Below, in pieces: positions 26,470 through 34,940 of a stretch of DNA of 54,006 bases. Origin of the DNA: an uncultured Prevotellaceae bacterium. Its GTDB lineage: Bacteria > Bacteroidota > Bacteroidia > Bacteroidales > Bacteroidaceae. The position numbers and the translations under genes are program-made. The DNA is taken from the NCBI GenBank assembly GCA_900320435.1, contig ONSH01000017.1, positions 1 to 54,006 on the forward strand, read 5' to 3'. How positions within the stretch are numbered: position 1 is the first letter of the stretch; every line of letters begins with the position of its first letter. A model generated the notes under the pieces. That model made no database searches, had not been told where the DNA came from, and worked only from the letters and a program-made list of their open reading frames with translations.

Positions 26470-28002
26470 ATGGATCCCTTCTTTTTGATTATTGTCCTTG
26501 TGGTGGTGGGCGTCCTGCTTGTCATGGCGCTGCTCAACCGCTACCGCCGTTGTCCTTCCGACAAGATTCTGGTCATCTACGGCAGCAAGTCCGCCAACAG
26601 GAGCGCCAAGTGTGTTCATGGTGGCGGTGCCTTCGTGTGGCCCGTCATTGAGGACTATGCTTACCTCTCGCTGACGCCCATCGGCATTGATGCCAACCTC
26701 ACCAACGCCCTCTCGCGTCAGAACATCCGTGTGGACGTGCCTTGCCGTTTCACCGTCGGCATCTCCACCGAGCCCGAGAGCATGCTGGCTGCCGCCGAGC
26801 GATTGCTGGGTCTGCAGTCGAGTCAGATTCAGGAGATGGCGCGTGATATCCTCTTCGGCCAGTTGCGTCTGGTCATCGCCACGATGTCCATTGAGGAACT
26901 CAATTCCGACCGCGACAAGTTCCTCGAAGCAATCACCGCCAATGTCGAGGTGGAGCTCAAGAAGATCGGTCTGCGACTGATCAATGTCAACGTCACCGAC
27001 ATCAAGGACGAGAGCGGCTACATCGAGGCCCTTGGACAGGAGGCTGCCGCCAAAGCCATCAACGAGGCCAAGGTGCGTGTGGCCGAGCAGGAGCGAAACG
27101 GTGAAATCGGTAAAGCCGAGGCTGTCCGCGAGACGCGTATCCGTACCGCCGAGGCCAACGCCGAAGCGGTGAAGGGCGAGAACGAGGCCAAAATTGCCAT
27201 CGCCAACTCCGATGCCAACCGCCGTGAGCGTGAGGCCGAGGCCCAGCGCAAGGCCACTGCTGCCGAGAAGATTGCCGCCGCTCAGGCGCTCGAGGAGTCG
27301 TACACCGCTGAGCAGAAAGCTGAGTTGGCCCGAGCCGAGCGCGAGCAGGCCACCCAGAAGGCTAATGTCATTGTGGCCCAGGAGATTGAAAAGCAGCGCA
27401 TGATTGTGGCTGCCGAAGCCGAAGCAGAGCGCAAGCGTGTGAACGCCAAAGGTGAAGCCGACTCTGTGGCCTTCCGGGCCAAGGGTGAATCGGATGCCGT
27501 TGCCATCAAAGCCAAGGGTGAGGCCGATGCGCTTAAGACGAAGGCTGAGGGTGAAGGCGTGGCTGCTGCCACCCGTGCCCGCGGTGAAGCCGAGGCCATC
27601 TTCGCCAAGATGGAGGCTGAAGCCAAGGGCCTCTTTGAGGTGCTCACCAAGCAGGCTCAGGGCTACGACAAGATGATTCAGGCAGCCGGCGGCGATGCCA
27701 CCAAGGCCTACACGCTGCTCCTTTTGGAGAAGTTGCCCGAGCTCGTCCGCACTCAGGTGGACGCCATCAAGGGCATCAAGATCGACAAGGTCACCGTTTG
27801 GGACGGCGGACAGGGTGCCGGCAAAGACGGCCAGACCTCCACGGCGGGCTTCCTTTCGGGCCTGATGAAGTCCGTGCCTCCTCTGGGCGACCTCTTCGAC
27901 CAGGCCGGCATGGCGTTGCCTGAGTATCTGGGTCGAAAAAACGACGGTGTACCCGCCTCGGAGGGTGAAAATGAAGAAAAAACGCCCTCAAAGAAAAAAT
28001 AA
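26470..28002 (+). CDS. Flotillin family protein
   Basis: 510 residues. An N-terminal membrane segment (residues 4-22, Leu/Val-rich) is followed by the SPFH domain (PSDKILVIYG, RQNIRVDVPCRFTVGI, QIQEMARDILFGQLR). From about 190 to 390 a long Ala/Glu/Lys-rich coiled coil contains the EA repeats typical of flotillins (EAEAQRKATAAEK, KGEADALKTKAEGEG). The C-terminus is less conserved. Flotillins scaffold ordered membrane domains. It is co-transcribed with the NfeD-like gene. No terminator is obvious before the tRNA-Leu promoter. Confidence 0.93.
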   Translation: MDPFFLIIVLVVVGVLLVMALLNRYRRCPSDKILVIYGSKSANRSAKCVHGGGAFVWPVIEDYAYLSLTPIGIDANLTNALSRQNIRVDVPCRFTVGISTEPESMLAAAERLLGLQSSQIQEMARDILFGQLRLVIATMSIEELNSDRDKFLEAITANVEVELKKIGLRLINVNVTDIKDESGYIEALGQEAAAKAINEAKVRVAEQERNGEIGKAEAVRETRIRTAEANAEAVKGENEAKIAIANSDANRREREAEAQRKATAAEKIAAAQALEESYTAEQKAELARAEREQATQKANVIVAQEIEKQRMIVAAEAEAERKRVNAKGEADSVAFRAKGESDAVAIKAKGEADALKTKAEGEGVAAATRARGEAEAIFAKMEAEAKGLFEVLTKQAQGYDKMIQAAGGDATKAYTLLLLEKLPELVRTQVDAIKGIKIDKVTVWDGGQGAGKDGQTSTAGFLSGLMKSVPPLGDLFDQAGMALPEYLGRKNDGVPASEGENEEKTPSKKK

Positions 28003-28038
28003 TATTGTAGGAGCGTAGCGCGTTTCGGAAATTTTCCG

Positions 28039-28046
28039 TACCTTTG
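28039..28046 (+). promoter_or_regulatory. -7 element for tRNA-Leu
   Basis: TACCTTTG, 13 bp before the tRNA 5' end. Confidence 0.55.
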
Positions 28047-28059
28047 CCGCCGGTTTGAT

Positions 28060-28144
28060 GCCCAGATGGCGGAATTGGTAGACGCGTTGGTCTCAAACAC
28101 CAATGCCGCAAGGCGTGCCGGTTCGATCCCGGCTCTGGGTACCA
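28060..28144 (+). tRNA. tRNA-Leu (anticodon CAA)
   Basis: 85 nt with encoded CCA. Acceptor GCCCAGA/TCTGGGT (first pair G-T), anticodon stem TTGGT/ACCAA with loop CTCAAAC, a long variable arm TGCCGCAAGGCG, T arm GCCGG/CCGGC with loop TTCGATC. The long variable arm and CAA anticodon identify it as Leu. Confidence 0.96.
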
Positions 28145-28153
28145 AAAGAGATG

Positions 28154-28190
28154 CAGAGCGCTTCGAGAGTCGAAGCGCTCTGTTTTTTTT
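28154..28190 (+). terminator. Strong rho-independent terminator after tRNA-Leu
   Basis: A perfect 13-bp stem (CAGAGCGCTTCGA with its complement), loop GAG, followed by eight T. Confidence 0.92.
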
Positions 28191-28250
28191 CTGATTCCTT
28201 TGAGAAAATTCAGTCATAAGAAGTATAACCTTTTAATATGAATTGATGTG

Positions 28251-29879
28251 ATGAAAAGAGTGATATACACACGATGGATGACGTTCACAGTTGCCCTGCT
28301 CCTATGGAGCGCGTTTTTTGCAGGCTGTTCTTCCGATGACGAAGTGCGCCACATTGGGCGTACAGATTCTGCGGATCGCACGGACGGGGCTCCCGTGCCT
28401 AATGGCTCGGAGGTGCTGGCTGGCATGAAGGGCGTCACCGTCATCAAAGATACAACCGATGCCGACAACCGCAGCATCACCTGGTTCTATTTCGACCAGC
28501 CCGTGGACCATAACGACCCCTCTGCCGGTACCTTCCGTCAGTATTGCGCCCTACACTATGTGCATCCCGACAGCGTCACCGTGCTCCACACGGAGGGTTA
28601 TTCCACCACGGAGCGCAAGTTATTCCAGCAACGTGACCTCTCCAAGAATCTTGGCGGCAACTTCCTCGAAGTGGAGCATCGTTACTATCGCAAATCCCGC
28701 ATCAACCCCGATGCCGACTACAACAAGGCCGAATACTGGAAATACAACACGGCAGGGCAGTCAACGGCCGACCTTCACGCCGTTGTCACCGCTCTCAAGG
28801 CTTCCGGCCGTTTTCGGGGCAAGTGGGTGAGCACCGGCATCAGCAAGAACGGTATTCTCACCGGTCTTTATGCCTATTACTATCCCAACGATATGGACGT
28901 CTACGTGCCCTTCTGCGCCCCCTTCTGCAACGGCTCCGAGACACCCGGTATCGGGCGTTGGCTGACGCAGGAATGCGGCAAAGGCACAGTTGCCCGGGAT
29001 CGGATTTGGGCCACCCTTAAACGCATGGCCACCGATGCCGATCTGCAGGAAGATCTCGCTGCCCGTTACAAAGCGGAGTTTCCCAAGAATATGCGTATTC
29101 AGGGCTACAACACCAAGCAAATCATGTATTTTATCCTTTACCGCTATATGTCGCGCGTGTTCAGCAAGTTCTGCTACGTGCCCTTCTCTTCGTGGCAGGA
29201 TGTCGTCCCGAGCCCGACAAGCAGTGGCGAGCTGGTCTCCCTCTTCACCAACATTTACGTCAAAAACTACTACAGTCAGATCAATAATCTGCGCAAGCTG
29301 TGGAATTTAGAGGAGGTGACCGAAGAAAACGACTATGAAAGCGAAACTTACGACGACTATGACTACGAGGACTACGACGATTGGGACGGGGAGGATGGAG
29401 AACCTGCGCCAGTCTGTGCCGACGCCCCTGAGGACGAGGAATTGGAGAAGTTGCTCAAGACCGTCTATTTCGTTCATGCCGCCAGGGAGCTGGGCTATTT
29501 CCTCTATGACTGGTCGCCGCTGACGGAGGAGAGCCTGATTACCGACGGCATGTTCCGGTGGTTGAAGAACAACCAAACCATTCATCGCTACAATCGGATA
29601 TACGGCGTCACCTACGATGGGGGCGTTCTGATGAACAACTTCCTCAACTTTGTAGCCGAAAACCGTAATCGTGAGCGTTGCCGCATGCTCTTTGTTTATG
29701 GCGCCAACGACCCGTGGACCGGCGCTGCCATTCCTGACCCTGCTGCCGACGATCCCTGTGTCAAAAAGTATATTGTCCCCGGAGGCATCCACAGCGATAG
29801 GATCAACGACAAGGAGGAATATTCAAGGGATGATCGCGAGCGCATCGTTTCCACTGTCCGTTCCTGGCTCCGTGAGTAG
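28251..29879 (+). CDS. S37-family-like secreted serine peptidase, lipoprotein
   Basis: 542 residues from ATG 28251; a GTG one codon earlier is possible. The signal ends FFAGCSS, so Cys25-26 is probably lipidated. The pattern of the S37 (tripeptidyl aminopeptidase-like alpha/beta-hydrolase) family is visible: TWFYFDQPVDHNDPS, FLEVEHRYY, DLHAVVTALK, then the nucleophile region KWVSTGISKNGI with Ser198, and later FVYGANDPWTGA and PGGIHSD, which supply the Asp and His. The nucleophile elbow reads GISKN rather than the usual GxSKG. A very acidic Asp/Tyr-rich insertion lies near 362-405. Likely role: peptide breakdown at the cell surface. Confidence 0.75.
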   Translation: MKRVIYTRWMTFTVALLLWSAFFAGCSSDDEVRHIGRTDSADRTDGAPVPNGSEVLAGMKGVTVIKDTTDADNRSITWFYFDQPVDHNDPSAGTFRQYCALHYVHPDSVTVLHTEGYSTTERKLFQQRDLSKNLGGNFLEVEHRYYRKSRINPDADYNKAEYWKYNTAGQSTADLHAVVTALKASGRFRGKWVSTGISKNGILTGLYAYYYPNDMDVYVPFCAPFCNGSETPGIGRWLTQECGKGTVARDRIWATLKRMATDADLQEDLAARYKAEFPKNMRIQGYNTKQIMYFILYRYMSRVFSKFCYVPFSSWQDVVPSPTSSGELVSLFTNIYVKNYYSQINNLRKLWNLEEVTEENDYESETYDDYDYEDYDDWDGEDGEPAPVCADAPEDEELEKLLKTVYFVHAARELGYFLYDWSPLTEESLITDGMFRWLKNNQTIHRYNRIYGVTYDGGVLMNNFLNFVAENRNRERCRMLFVYGANDPWTGAAIPDPAADDPCVKKYIVPGGIHSDRINDKEEYSRDDRERIVSTVRSWLRE

Positions 29880-29899
29880 CGATATATTGGGAGTGCAAA

Positions 29900-29938
29900 A
29901 AAGGACGGTTGGGATTTCTCCCGATCGTCCTTTCTCTT
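29900..29938. terminator. Bidirectional terminator between convergent genes
   Basis: AAAGGACG pairs with CGTCCTTT and the inner TTGGGA with TCCCGA around the loop TTTC. A- and T-rich flanks on both sides suit both strands. Confidence 0.8.
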
Positions 29939-30544
29939 TTAGCGCAGCTCTTTCAGCTTTTCTTCGTCGTCTTCGTGCCAGTAGTCGAAGGCGTCCACGG
30001 GTTGCGGCGTGCTTTCCGAGAGCCCTTCGTCGAAGATGCGCCTCGTCTCTTCCCGTGAGCGGGCTTCTGCCAGCACCGTGTGCTCCTCTTCCTCGAGCTC
30101 CTGCAGGCTGTAGTCGTACTTCCAAAGGCGCAGGCTGTCATACGAGGCGCGACTCTCCCAGCTGCCGTATCGGGGATTCGAGAGCCCCAGCCTGCGCTCC
30201 GCCTCGTCGATGCGTCGTCCGAGCACTTCGCAGCTGCCTTCCGAGATGACGTCGTCCAGCCTCACGTATTTTGTGTCGAAGTTCACATCGATGAAATCGT
30301 CCCAGTCCCGGCGGTGGATCTCGCAGAGCGTCAACTTCCACACTTTCACGGCCCACATGAGGTGGTGCCCTTCGGCGCAGAGGTCTCCCAGGAGCAATCC
30401 CCGGTGGAACTTGTGGGGTGAGGCGGCGCATCGGATGGTGTGCACACCGTGGTTGACGAAGCGGTTGAGCATTCTGCTCTCCAGATACTCCATACCCTTT
30501 TTGGGGGAACAGGAGCACACGCGTTGATGAAATCTTTTTCTCAT
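29939..30544 (-). CDS. Hypothetical protein, acidic C-terminus
   Basis: 201 residues from ATG 30544 (MRKRFHQRVCSCSPKKGM); a GTG two codons earlier also fits. I do not recognise a family. The N-terminal 70 residues are basic and Cys/His-rich (CSCS, NHGVHTIRCAA, GDLCAEGHHLMW), which might bind metal but shows no standard finger spacing. The C-terminal 100 residues are helical and strongly acidic (LQELEEEEHTVLAEARS, HEDDEEKLKELR). No signal or membrane segment is seen. It is convergent with the peptidase gene. Confidence 0.55.
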   Translation of the reverse strand: MRKRFHQRVCSCSPKKGMEYLESRMLNRFVNHGVHTIRCAASPHKFHRGLLLGDLCAEGHHLMWAVKVWKLTLCEIHRRDWDDFIDVNFDTKYVRLDDVISEGSCEVLGRRIDEAERRLGLSNPRYGSWESRASYDSLRLWKYDYSLQELEEEEHTVLAEARSREETRRIFDEGLSESTPQPVDAFDYWHEDDEEKLKELR

Positions 30545-30699
30545 AACCACATGATTTTAGTGTAACAATAAGTCATAGTTCACGCATCACACCTCACTTT
30601 TCGAGAGGCGGTGCGGGGCTCCGCAGAACCCTTTGCTTGTTACACTGTCATGCAGTTGTGGTGTTATCCGAACATGGGTGTTTTTCGTTTCGGCGGGTG

Positions 30700-30707
30700 C
30701 AAAAGTA
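30700..30707 (-). promoter_or_regulatory. Possible -7 element for the gene at 30544
   Basis: TACTTTTG on the minus strand, about 155 bp before the ATG. The gap 30545-30824 holds only this and the plus-strand promoter at 30770-30800; nothing else is recognised there. Confidence 0.35.
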
Positions 30708-30769
30708 TGGATATTTCCCGAATGCGCCAAATTTTTGGTTGAAAAATTCGGGGTGTTGGTTGAAAATAT

Positions 30770-30800
30770 TTTGTTGTTGGCGCGAAAATCTCTACTTTTG
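30770..30800 (+). promoter_or_regulatory. Complete -33/-7 promoter for the beta-helix/two-component operon
   Basis: TTTG at 30770-30773, 19 bp, TACTTTTG at 30793-30800, then ATG at 30825. Confidence 0.7.
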
Positions 30801-30824
30801 CAGCGGTATCAACCTTCATACGCT

Positions 30825-31208
30825 ATGAAAAAAGCCGCTTTATTCATCATGCTTCTGGCGGGAACGCTGTCGCTCAAGGCCGACGGCTACGCCTACCTCA
30901 CTTTTGAGACCGCCGACGGAAAGAAAGTCTCCGTGCCGTTGACGTCACTCACGCTGAGCCTCAGCGCTTCCGAGCTGACAGCCGGGGCGCAGGTCTTCGC
31001 CCTCTCCAGCCTCACTAAGATGTATTTCTCCGTTTCTGACGAGACCGTCACAGGAATCACATCTCTCAGCGCTGAAGCCGCCGCAGAGAGTGATGAGAGT
31101 GCCGAATTCTATGACCTCCGCGGACAGCGCGTGTCCCGGGAGCAGATGCGCAGAGGCATCTACATCGTGAAGAGCAAAAACAAAACCGCTAAAATCTTTG
31201 TGAAATGA
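30825..31208 (+). CDS. Small secreted protein with sorting-tail-like C-terminus
   Basis: 127 residues from ATG 30825 (MKKAALFIMLLAGTLSLKA, Sec signal). The mature part begins with a beta domain (YAYLTFETADGKKVSVPL, then TAGAQVFALSSLTKMYFS). The last 32 residues (FYDLRGQRVSREQM, RGIYIVKSKNKTAKI) match the look of the type IX secretion C-terminal sorting domain found on many Bacteroidetes surface proteins. The gene overlaps the next by 4 bp, so the two products are made together. A small companion of the large beta-helix protein is likely; its function is unknown. Confidence 0.7.
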   Translation: MKKAALFIMLLAGTLSLKADGYAYLTFETADGKKVSVPLTSLTLSLSASELTAGAQVFALSSLTKMYFSVSDETVTGITSLSAEAAAESDESAEFYDLRGQRVSREQMRRGIYIVKSKNKTAKIFVK

Positions 31209-33100
31209 AAAAACTATATTCCCTCCTCACGGCGCTGGTGCTGACGACAGCTCTTGGCGCCCAGACGCTGAACATCAGTTGTGGCGCAGTCACCTACCGC
31301 TTTCCTGCAGCGCAGGCGGGCGATATGACCTACAGCGACGGCAGTGAGCTGACCGTTATGGGCAAGACCTTCTCTCTGAGCGAGGTCACGGGCATGAGTG
31401 TGGATGACAGCGAGGTGAACGACAACGAAGTGAGCGTTGGCTACGACGGCACGTCGGCCACCGTCACCGTAGCGGGCAACGTGGCACAATATGTGAACCC
31501 GACTGTCAGCGGCGCCCATGTGAGCATAGCCCAAACGAACACCGACGCCGTGGACGGCGACGAGATCACCTATGTGCTCTCCGGCTCCAGCGCCGACGGT
31601 GAACTGTCGCTCTCTGGATCCTACAAATGCACGCTGTCGCTCTGCGGCCTCACCCTCACCAATCCCTCCGGCGCCGCCATCAGCATCGCCAATGGCAAGC
31701 GCATCCAACTCAGCGCCAAGAGCGGCACGGAGAACACCCTCGCCGACGGCACTGGCGGCGGTCAGAAGGCCTGCCTCTACAGCAAGGGTCAGTTGCAGCT
31801 GCAGGGCAAAGGCACACTCAACGTCATCGGCAATACCAAACATGCCGTCAAGAGCGGCGACTATATCAGCGTGAAAAACCTCACCCTCAACATCATGAAG
31901 GCCGAGGGCGACGGCATCAGCTGCAACGGCTATTTCCTGATGACGGGCGGCTCGGTGAACATCAGCGGTGTGAGCGATGACGGCATCCAGTGCGACCTGG
32001 ACGGCACATCGTCCACCGGTGAAACAGCGGATCATGAGGATGAGGACAGTGGCAACATCTATCTGGAAGGCGGCGCCTTGAATATCGGCATCAGCGCCAG
32101 CGCCGCCAAAGGGCTTAAGGCTGCCGGCGACATGAAAATCAGCGGTGGCACTTTGGGCGTGACCGCTACGGGCGGAGGCGCCTGGGACAGCGACGAAAGC
32201 GACGCCAAGGGCAGTGCCTGCCTGAAGACGGACGGCAACATGAGCATCAGCGGCGGCACCCTGACGCTGAAAGCCACGGGCAGCGGCGGCAAATGCATCA
32301 AGAGCGACGGCACCCTGGACATCAGCGGCGAAGCGGACATCACTGCTGCAACAACGGGAGGCACCTACAGCTACAGCGGCAGTACGGCACAGCCCAAAGC
32401 CGTCAAGAGCGACGGCGCGATGACGATCAGCGGCGGCACGCTCAGCGCGACATCCTCCGGACACGAAGCCATTGAGACCAAGAGCACGCTGACCGTCAGC
32501 GGCGGCACCGTCAGCGCGCTGAGTTCGTCGGACGACGCCATCAACTCAGCCGGTCACATGTACCTGAAGGGCGGTGCAGTGACGGGTGTCAGCAACGGCA
32601 ACGACGGCATCGACAGCAACGGCAACATGTATATCTCCGGCGGCACGGTGATCGCCTGCGGTGCCGGACAACCGGAGTGCGGCCTCGATGCTGCCGAGCG
32701 TTATTACCTCTATATCACGGGCGGTACGGTGCTTGCCATCGGCGGCGGCAACAACACGGTGACGTCAACGACAGGCTCGCAGTGTGTGCTCAGCACCTCT
32801 GGCAGCGCCACTTCGGGCACGGCAGTCAGCGTGAAGAGCGGCTCCACCACTCTGGCCTCCTTCACCGTTCCCGCCGGCTATGCTCCGACGAGCGGAGGCG
32901 GCGGTGGATTCGGTGGATTCGGCGGATTTGGCGGCCCCGGTGGTCCCGGCGGTGGCGGTTTCGGCCCCGGCGGCGGTGGCAGCAGCAGTTACAGCTATCT
33001 GCTGAGCTGCGGGGGGCTCACTTCCGGTAGCAGCTACACCGTGACGGTGGGTTCGTCCTCGTCTTCGTGCAAAGCCTCCACCAGTTATTCGGGAAGGTAA
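31205..33100 (+). CDS. Cthe_2159-like carbohydrate-binding beta-helix protein with Gly-rich tail
   Basis: 631 residues with a Sec signal. An N-terminal small domain (YRFPAAQAGDMTYSDGSELT, KTFSLSEVTGMSVDD) echoes the fold of the preceding small protein. From about 110 to 560 there are many repeats of the form ISGGTL.../IKSDGTLDISGEAD, typical of the Cthe_2159 (PF14262) parallel beta-helix, a calcium-dependent binder of acidic or cellulosic polysaccharide in its founding member. The C-terminus is Gly-rich (GGFGGFGGFGGPGGPGG) and then Ser-rich. Probably a surface adhesin or glycan binder. It is translationally coupled to the gene before and followed 36 bp later by the LytS-type kinase. Confidence 0.78.
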   Translation: MKKLYSLLTALVLTTALGAQTLNISCGAVTYRFPAAQAGDMTYSDGSELTVMGKTFSLSEVTGMSVDDSEVNDNEVSVGYDGTSATVTVAGNVAQYVNPTVSGAHVSIAQTNTDAVDGDEITYVLSGSSADGELSLSGSYKCTLSLCGLTLTNPSGAAISIANGKRIQLSAKSGTENTLADGTGGGQKACLYSKGQLQLQGKGTLNVIGNTKHAVKSGDYISVKNLTLNIMKAEGDGISCNGYFLMTGGSVNISGVSDDGIQCDLDGTSSTGETADHEDEDSGNIYLEGGALNIGISASAAKGLKAAGDMKISGGTLGVTATGGGAWDSDESDAKGSACLKTDGNMSISGGTLTLKATGSGGKCIKSDGTLDISGEADITAATTGGTYSYSGSTAQPKAVKSDGAMTISGGTLSATSSGHEAIETKSTLTVSGGTVSALSSSDDAINSAGHMYLKGGAVTGVSNGNDGIDSNGNMYISGGTVIACGAGQPECGLDAAERYYLYITGGTVLAIGGGNNTVTSTTGSQCVLSTSGSATSGTAVSVKSGSTTLASFTVPAGYAPTSGGGGGFGGFGGFGGPGGPGGGGFGPGGGGSSSYSYLLSCGGLTSGSSYTVTVGSSSSSCKASTSYSGR

Positions 33101-33136
33101 CAAGTCGCCGGACACAGGCAATAAAAGCGGACCGCC

Positions 33137-33880
33137 ATGCGTTTCACAGAATATATGAAGCATCAGTCGCGACAGGAGAACGCCATCTATCTGGTCATGT
33201 GGGGTGTGCTTTTCATGACCCCTGTGCTGAGCATGTATCTCGGCATCGTCTCCGGCGGGCGCGATGGCTTCGAATGGCATGAGCTGTGGTTCGTGTGGCG
33301 GGAATTCGCCTTGTTCTTCGTCCTGTTTCTCGTCCACAATTTCCTGTTGGCTCCCCTGCTCATCAACCGGCAACAGCGCTGGCGCTACCTCTCGCTGACG
33401 CTGCCCCTCATCGCCTGCTTCGTCCTCTATCAGTGCACCACGCGCCCCGTGCCCCCCGGACGTCACCGTCCGCCGACGGAGCAGGGCCCGCACCGGCCTC
33501 AACGGGGCATTCATCCTGAGGGCGAGGGGATGATGCCGCCTCACCGCCCCCGGCGTGAGCATATGGGGCCGCCCTCCTTTCTCGGCGAGCACGACATCGT
33601 GGCCTCCGTCATCCTCATCCTGATGTTCGGCATGAATCTCGGGGTGAAGAGCTACTTCAAGAGCCGGGAAGACCGCAAGCGCCTCTCCGAGCTGGAGCAC
33701 GAGAACCTGGAGCAGCAGCTGGAGTATCTGCGCTATCAGATCAATCCGCACTTCTTCATGAACACGCTCAACAACATCCATGCCCTCGTGGATATCGACC
33801 CGGAGCAGGCCAAGGGCACCATCGTCGAGCTCTCGAAGATGATGCGCTTCATCCTCTACGAGGGGGACAAAACGGGGTGA
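33137..33880 (+). CDS. LytS-type sensor histidine kinase, N-terminal part (split gene)
   Basis: 247 residues. Two membrane segments lie near 17-38 and 54-78, a third near 85-98, and a fourth near 155-175. Between the third and fourth is a loop rich in Pro, His, Arg and Met (PPGRHRPPTE, HPEGEGMMPPHRP). The dimerisation/phosphoacceptor domain (PF06580) begins with LEYLRYQINPHFFMNTLNN, with the phospho-acceptor His in NPHF. The frame ends at TGA 33878-33880 just after FILYEGDKTG, where intact homologues continue into the ATPase domain. One extra G in the GGGG run at 33874-33877 would join it to the next frame. Confidence 0.8.
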   Translation: MRFTEYMKHQSRQENAIYLVMWGVLFMTPVLSMYLGIVSGGRDGFEWHELWFVWREFALFFVLFLVHNFLLAPLLINRQQRWRYLSLTLPLIACFVLYQCTTRPVPPGRHRPPTEQGPHRPQRGIHPEGEGMMPPHRPRREHMGPPSFLGEHDIVASVILILMFGMNLGVKSYFKSREDRKRLSELEHENLEQQLEYLRYQINPHFFMNTLNNIHALVDIDPEQAKGTIVELSKMMRFILYEGDKTG

Positions 33881-34275
33881 CGCTCTCGCGTGAGATGGAG
33901 TTTCTGCGCACCTACGTCGCCCTGATGCGTCTGCGTTATACCGACAGTGTGAGCATCCGCACGGAGTTGCCCCCTGAGGTGCCCGAGCGGAGCGTGCCGC
34001 CGTTGATGCTCATACCTTTCGTTGAGAATGCCTTCAAGCACGGCATCAGCTACCGGAGGCCCTCGTTCATCGACATCCGGGTGAGGGTGGAGGGTGACCG
34101 ACTGCATTTCATCTGCCTCAACTCCAAGGCGGAGAAGCCCAACGAGGAAAAGGGCGGAGTGGGGCTCGCCAACGTGCGCAAGCGTCTCGATCTGCTCTTC
34201 GGCAGCAACTACATGCTGGAGATCCGCGATGAGGCGGAGCGCTATTCCGTAGAACTCAACATACCACTGACATGA
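33877..34275 (+). CDS. LytS-type sensor histidine kinase, C-terminal ATPase part (split gene)
   Basis: 132 residues beginning at GTG 33877 (read as MTLSREMEFLRTYV), overlapping the stop of the N-terminal part by 4 bp. It holds the remaining PF06580 helices (LREME... region, ALMRLRY) and the HATPase_c fold: PLMLIPFVENAFKHGIS (N box), and GGVGLANVRKRLDLLF (G box). Alone it lacks the histidine. Either the gene is a pseudogene through a one-base loss, or the two parts are joined by frameshifting or translated separately from the overlapping GTG. It overlaps the response-regulator gene by 4 bp. Confidence 0.78.
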   Translation: MTLSREMEFLRTYVALMRLRYTDSVSIRTELPPEVPERSVPPLMLIPFVENAFKHGISYRRPSFIDIRVRVEGDRLHFICLNSKAEKPNEEKGGVGLANVRKRLDLLFGSNYMLEIRDEAERYSVELNIPLT

Positions 34276-34937
34276 TACGCTGTCTTGCCATCGACGACGA
34301 ACCCCTGGCGCTGCAACAGATTGCGGCCTATATCGGCAAGGTGCCGCACGATACGGTGGACGCCATTTTCTGCGACATCAACATGCCCGACCTCAACGGG
34401 ATGGACTTCATCAAGTCGCTGCCCTCTGCGCCCCTTGTCGTCTTCACTACCGCCTATTCCGAATACGCCGTAGAGGGCTTCCGGGTCAATGCCGTCGACT
34501 ATCTGCTGAAGCCTTTCGGCCTACAGGACTTCCTGCGCGCCGCCAACCGTCTGAGGGAGCGCCTCGCCGCGTCCTCAGCCCCGGAGGCCCCGCAGTCTGC
34601 CGACGGGGACGACAGCCTCTTCCTCAAGACCGACTATCGCATCGTCAAGGTCAGCATCGCGGATATCCGCTATGTTGAAGGTATGAGCGAATACCTGAAG
34701 GTTTGGGTCAGGGGAGAGCGGAAACCCGTTGTCACCCTGCTGTCGATGAAGAAGATGGAGGAGAGGTTGCCCGACAGCTTCATGCGCATCCACCGCTCGT
34801 ATATCGTCAACCTGAACATGATCCGCGAGGTGAGCAAAAACCGCATCGTTTTGGATGCCGACACCGAATTGCCCGTCGGGGAAGTGTATCGGGAGGCTTT
34901 CCAGCGCTATTTGGATGCGAAGTCCCTGGCCAAGTGA
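34272..34937 (+). CDS. LytTR response regulator with shortened receiver domain
   Basis: 221 residues. The receiver begins MIRCLAIDDEPLALQQI with the acidic pair Asp8-Asp9, the phospho-acceptor is Asp35 in FCDINMPDLNG, and the conserved Thr and Lys follow (VVFTTAYSEYA, YLLKPFG). In normal members the acceptor Asp is near position 55-57; here about 20 residues, covering beta-strand 2 and helix 2, are absent in frame. The C-terminal LytTR DNA-binding domain is complete (SLFLKTDYRIVKVSIADI, SFMRIHRSYIVNL). It is coupled to the split kinase. The missing segment may destroy phosphorylation-dependent control. Confidence 0.85.
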   Translation: MIRCLAIDDEPLALQQIAAYIGKVPHDTVDAIFCDINMPDLNGMDFIKSLPSAPLVVFTTAYSEYAVEGFRVNAVDYLLKPFGLQDFLRAANRLRERLAASSAPEAPQSADGDDSLFLKTDYRIVKVSIADIRYVEGMSEYLKVWVRGERKPVVTLLSMKKMEERLPDSFMRIHRSYIVNLNMIREVSKNRIVLDADTELPVGEVYREAFQRYLDAKSLAK

Positions 34938-34940
34938 TGC

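Noticed and set aside
30633-30824. Longer start for the small secreted protein
   Set aside because: It would run across the promoter at 30770-30800 and bury the signal peptide; ATG 30825 is preferred.
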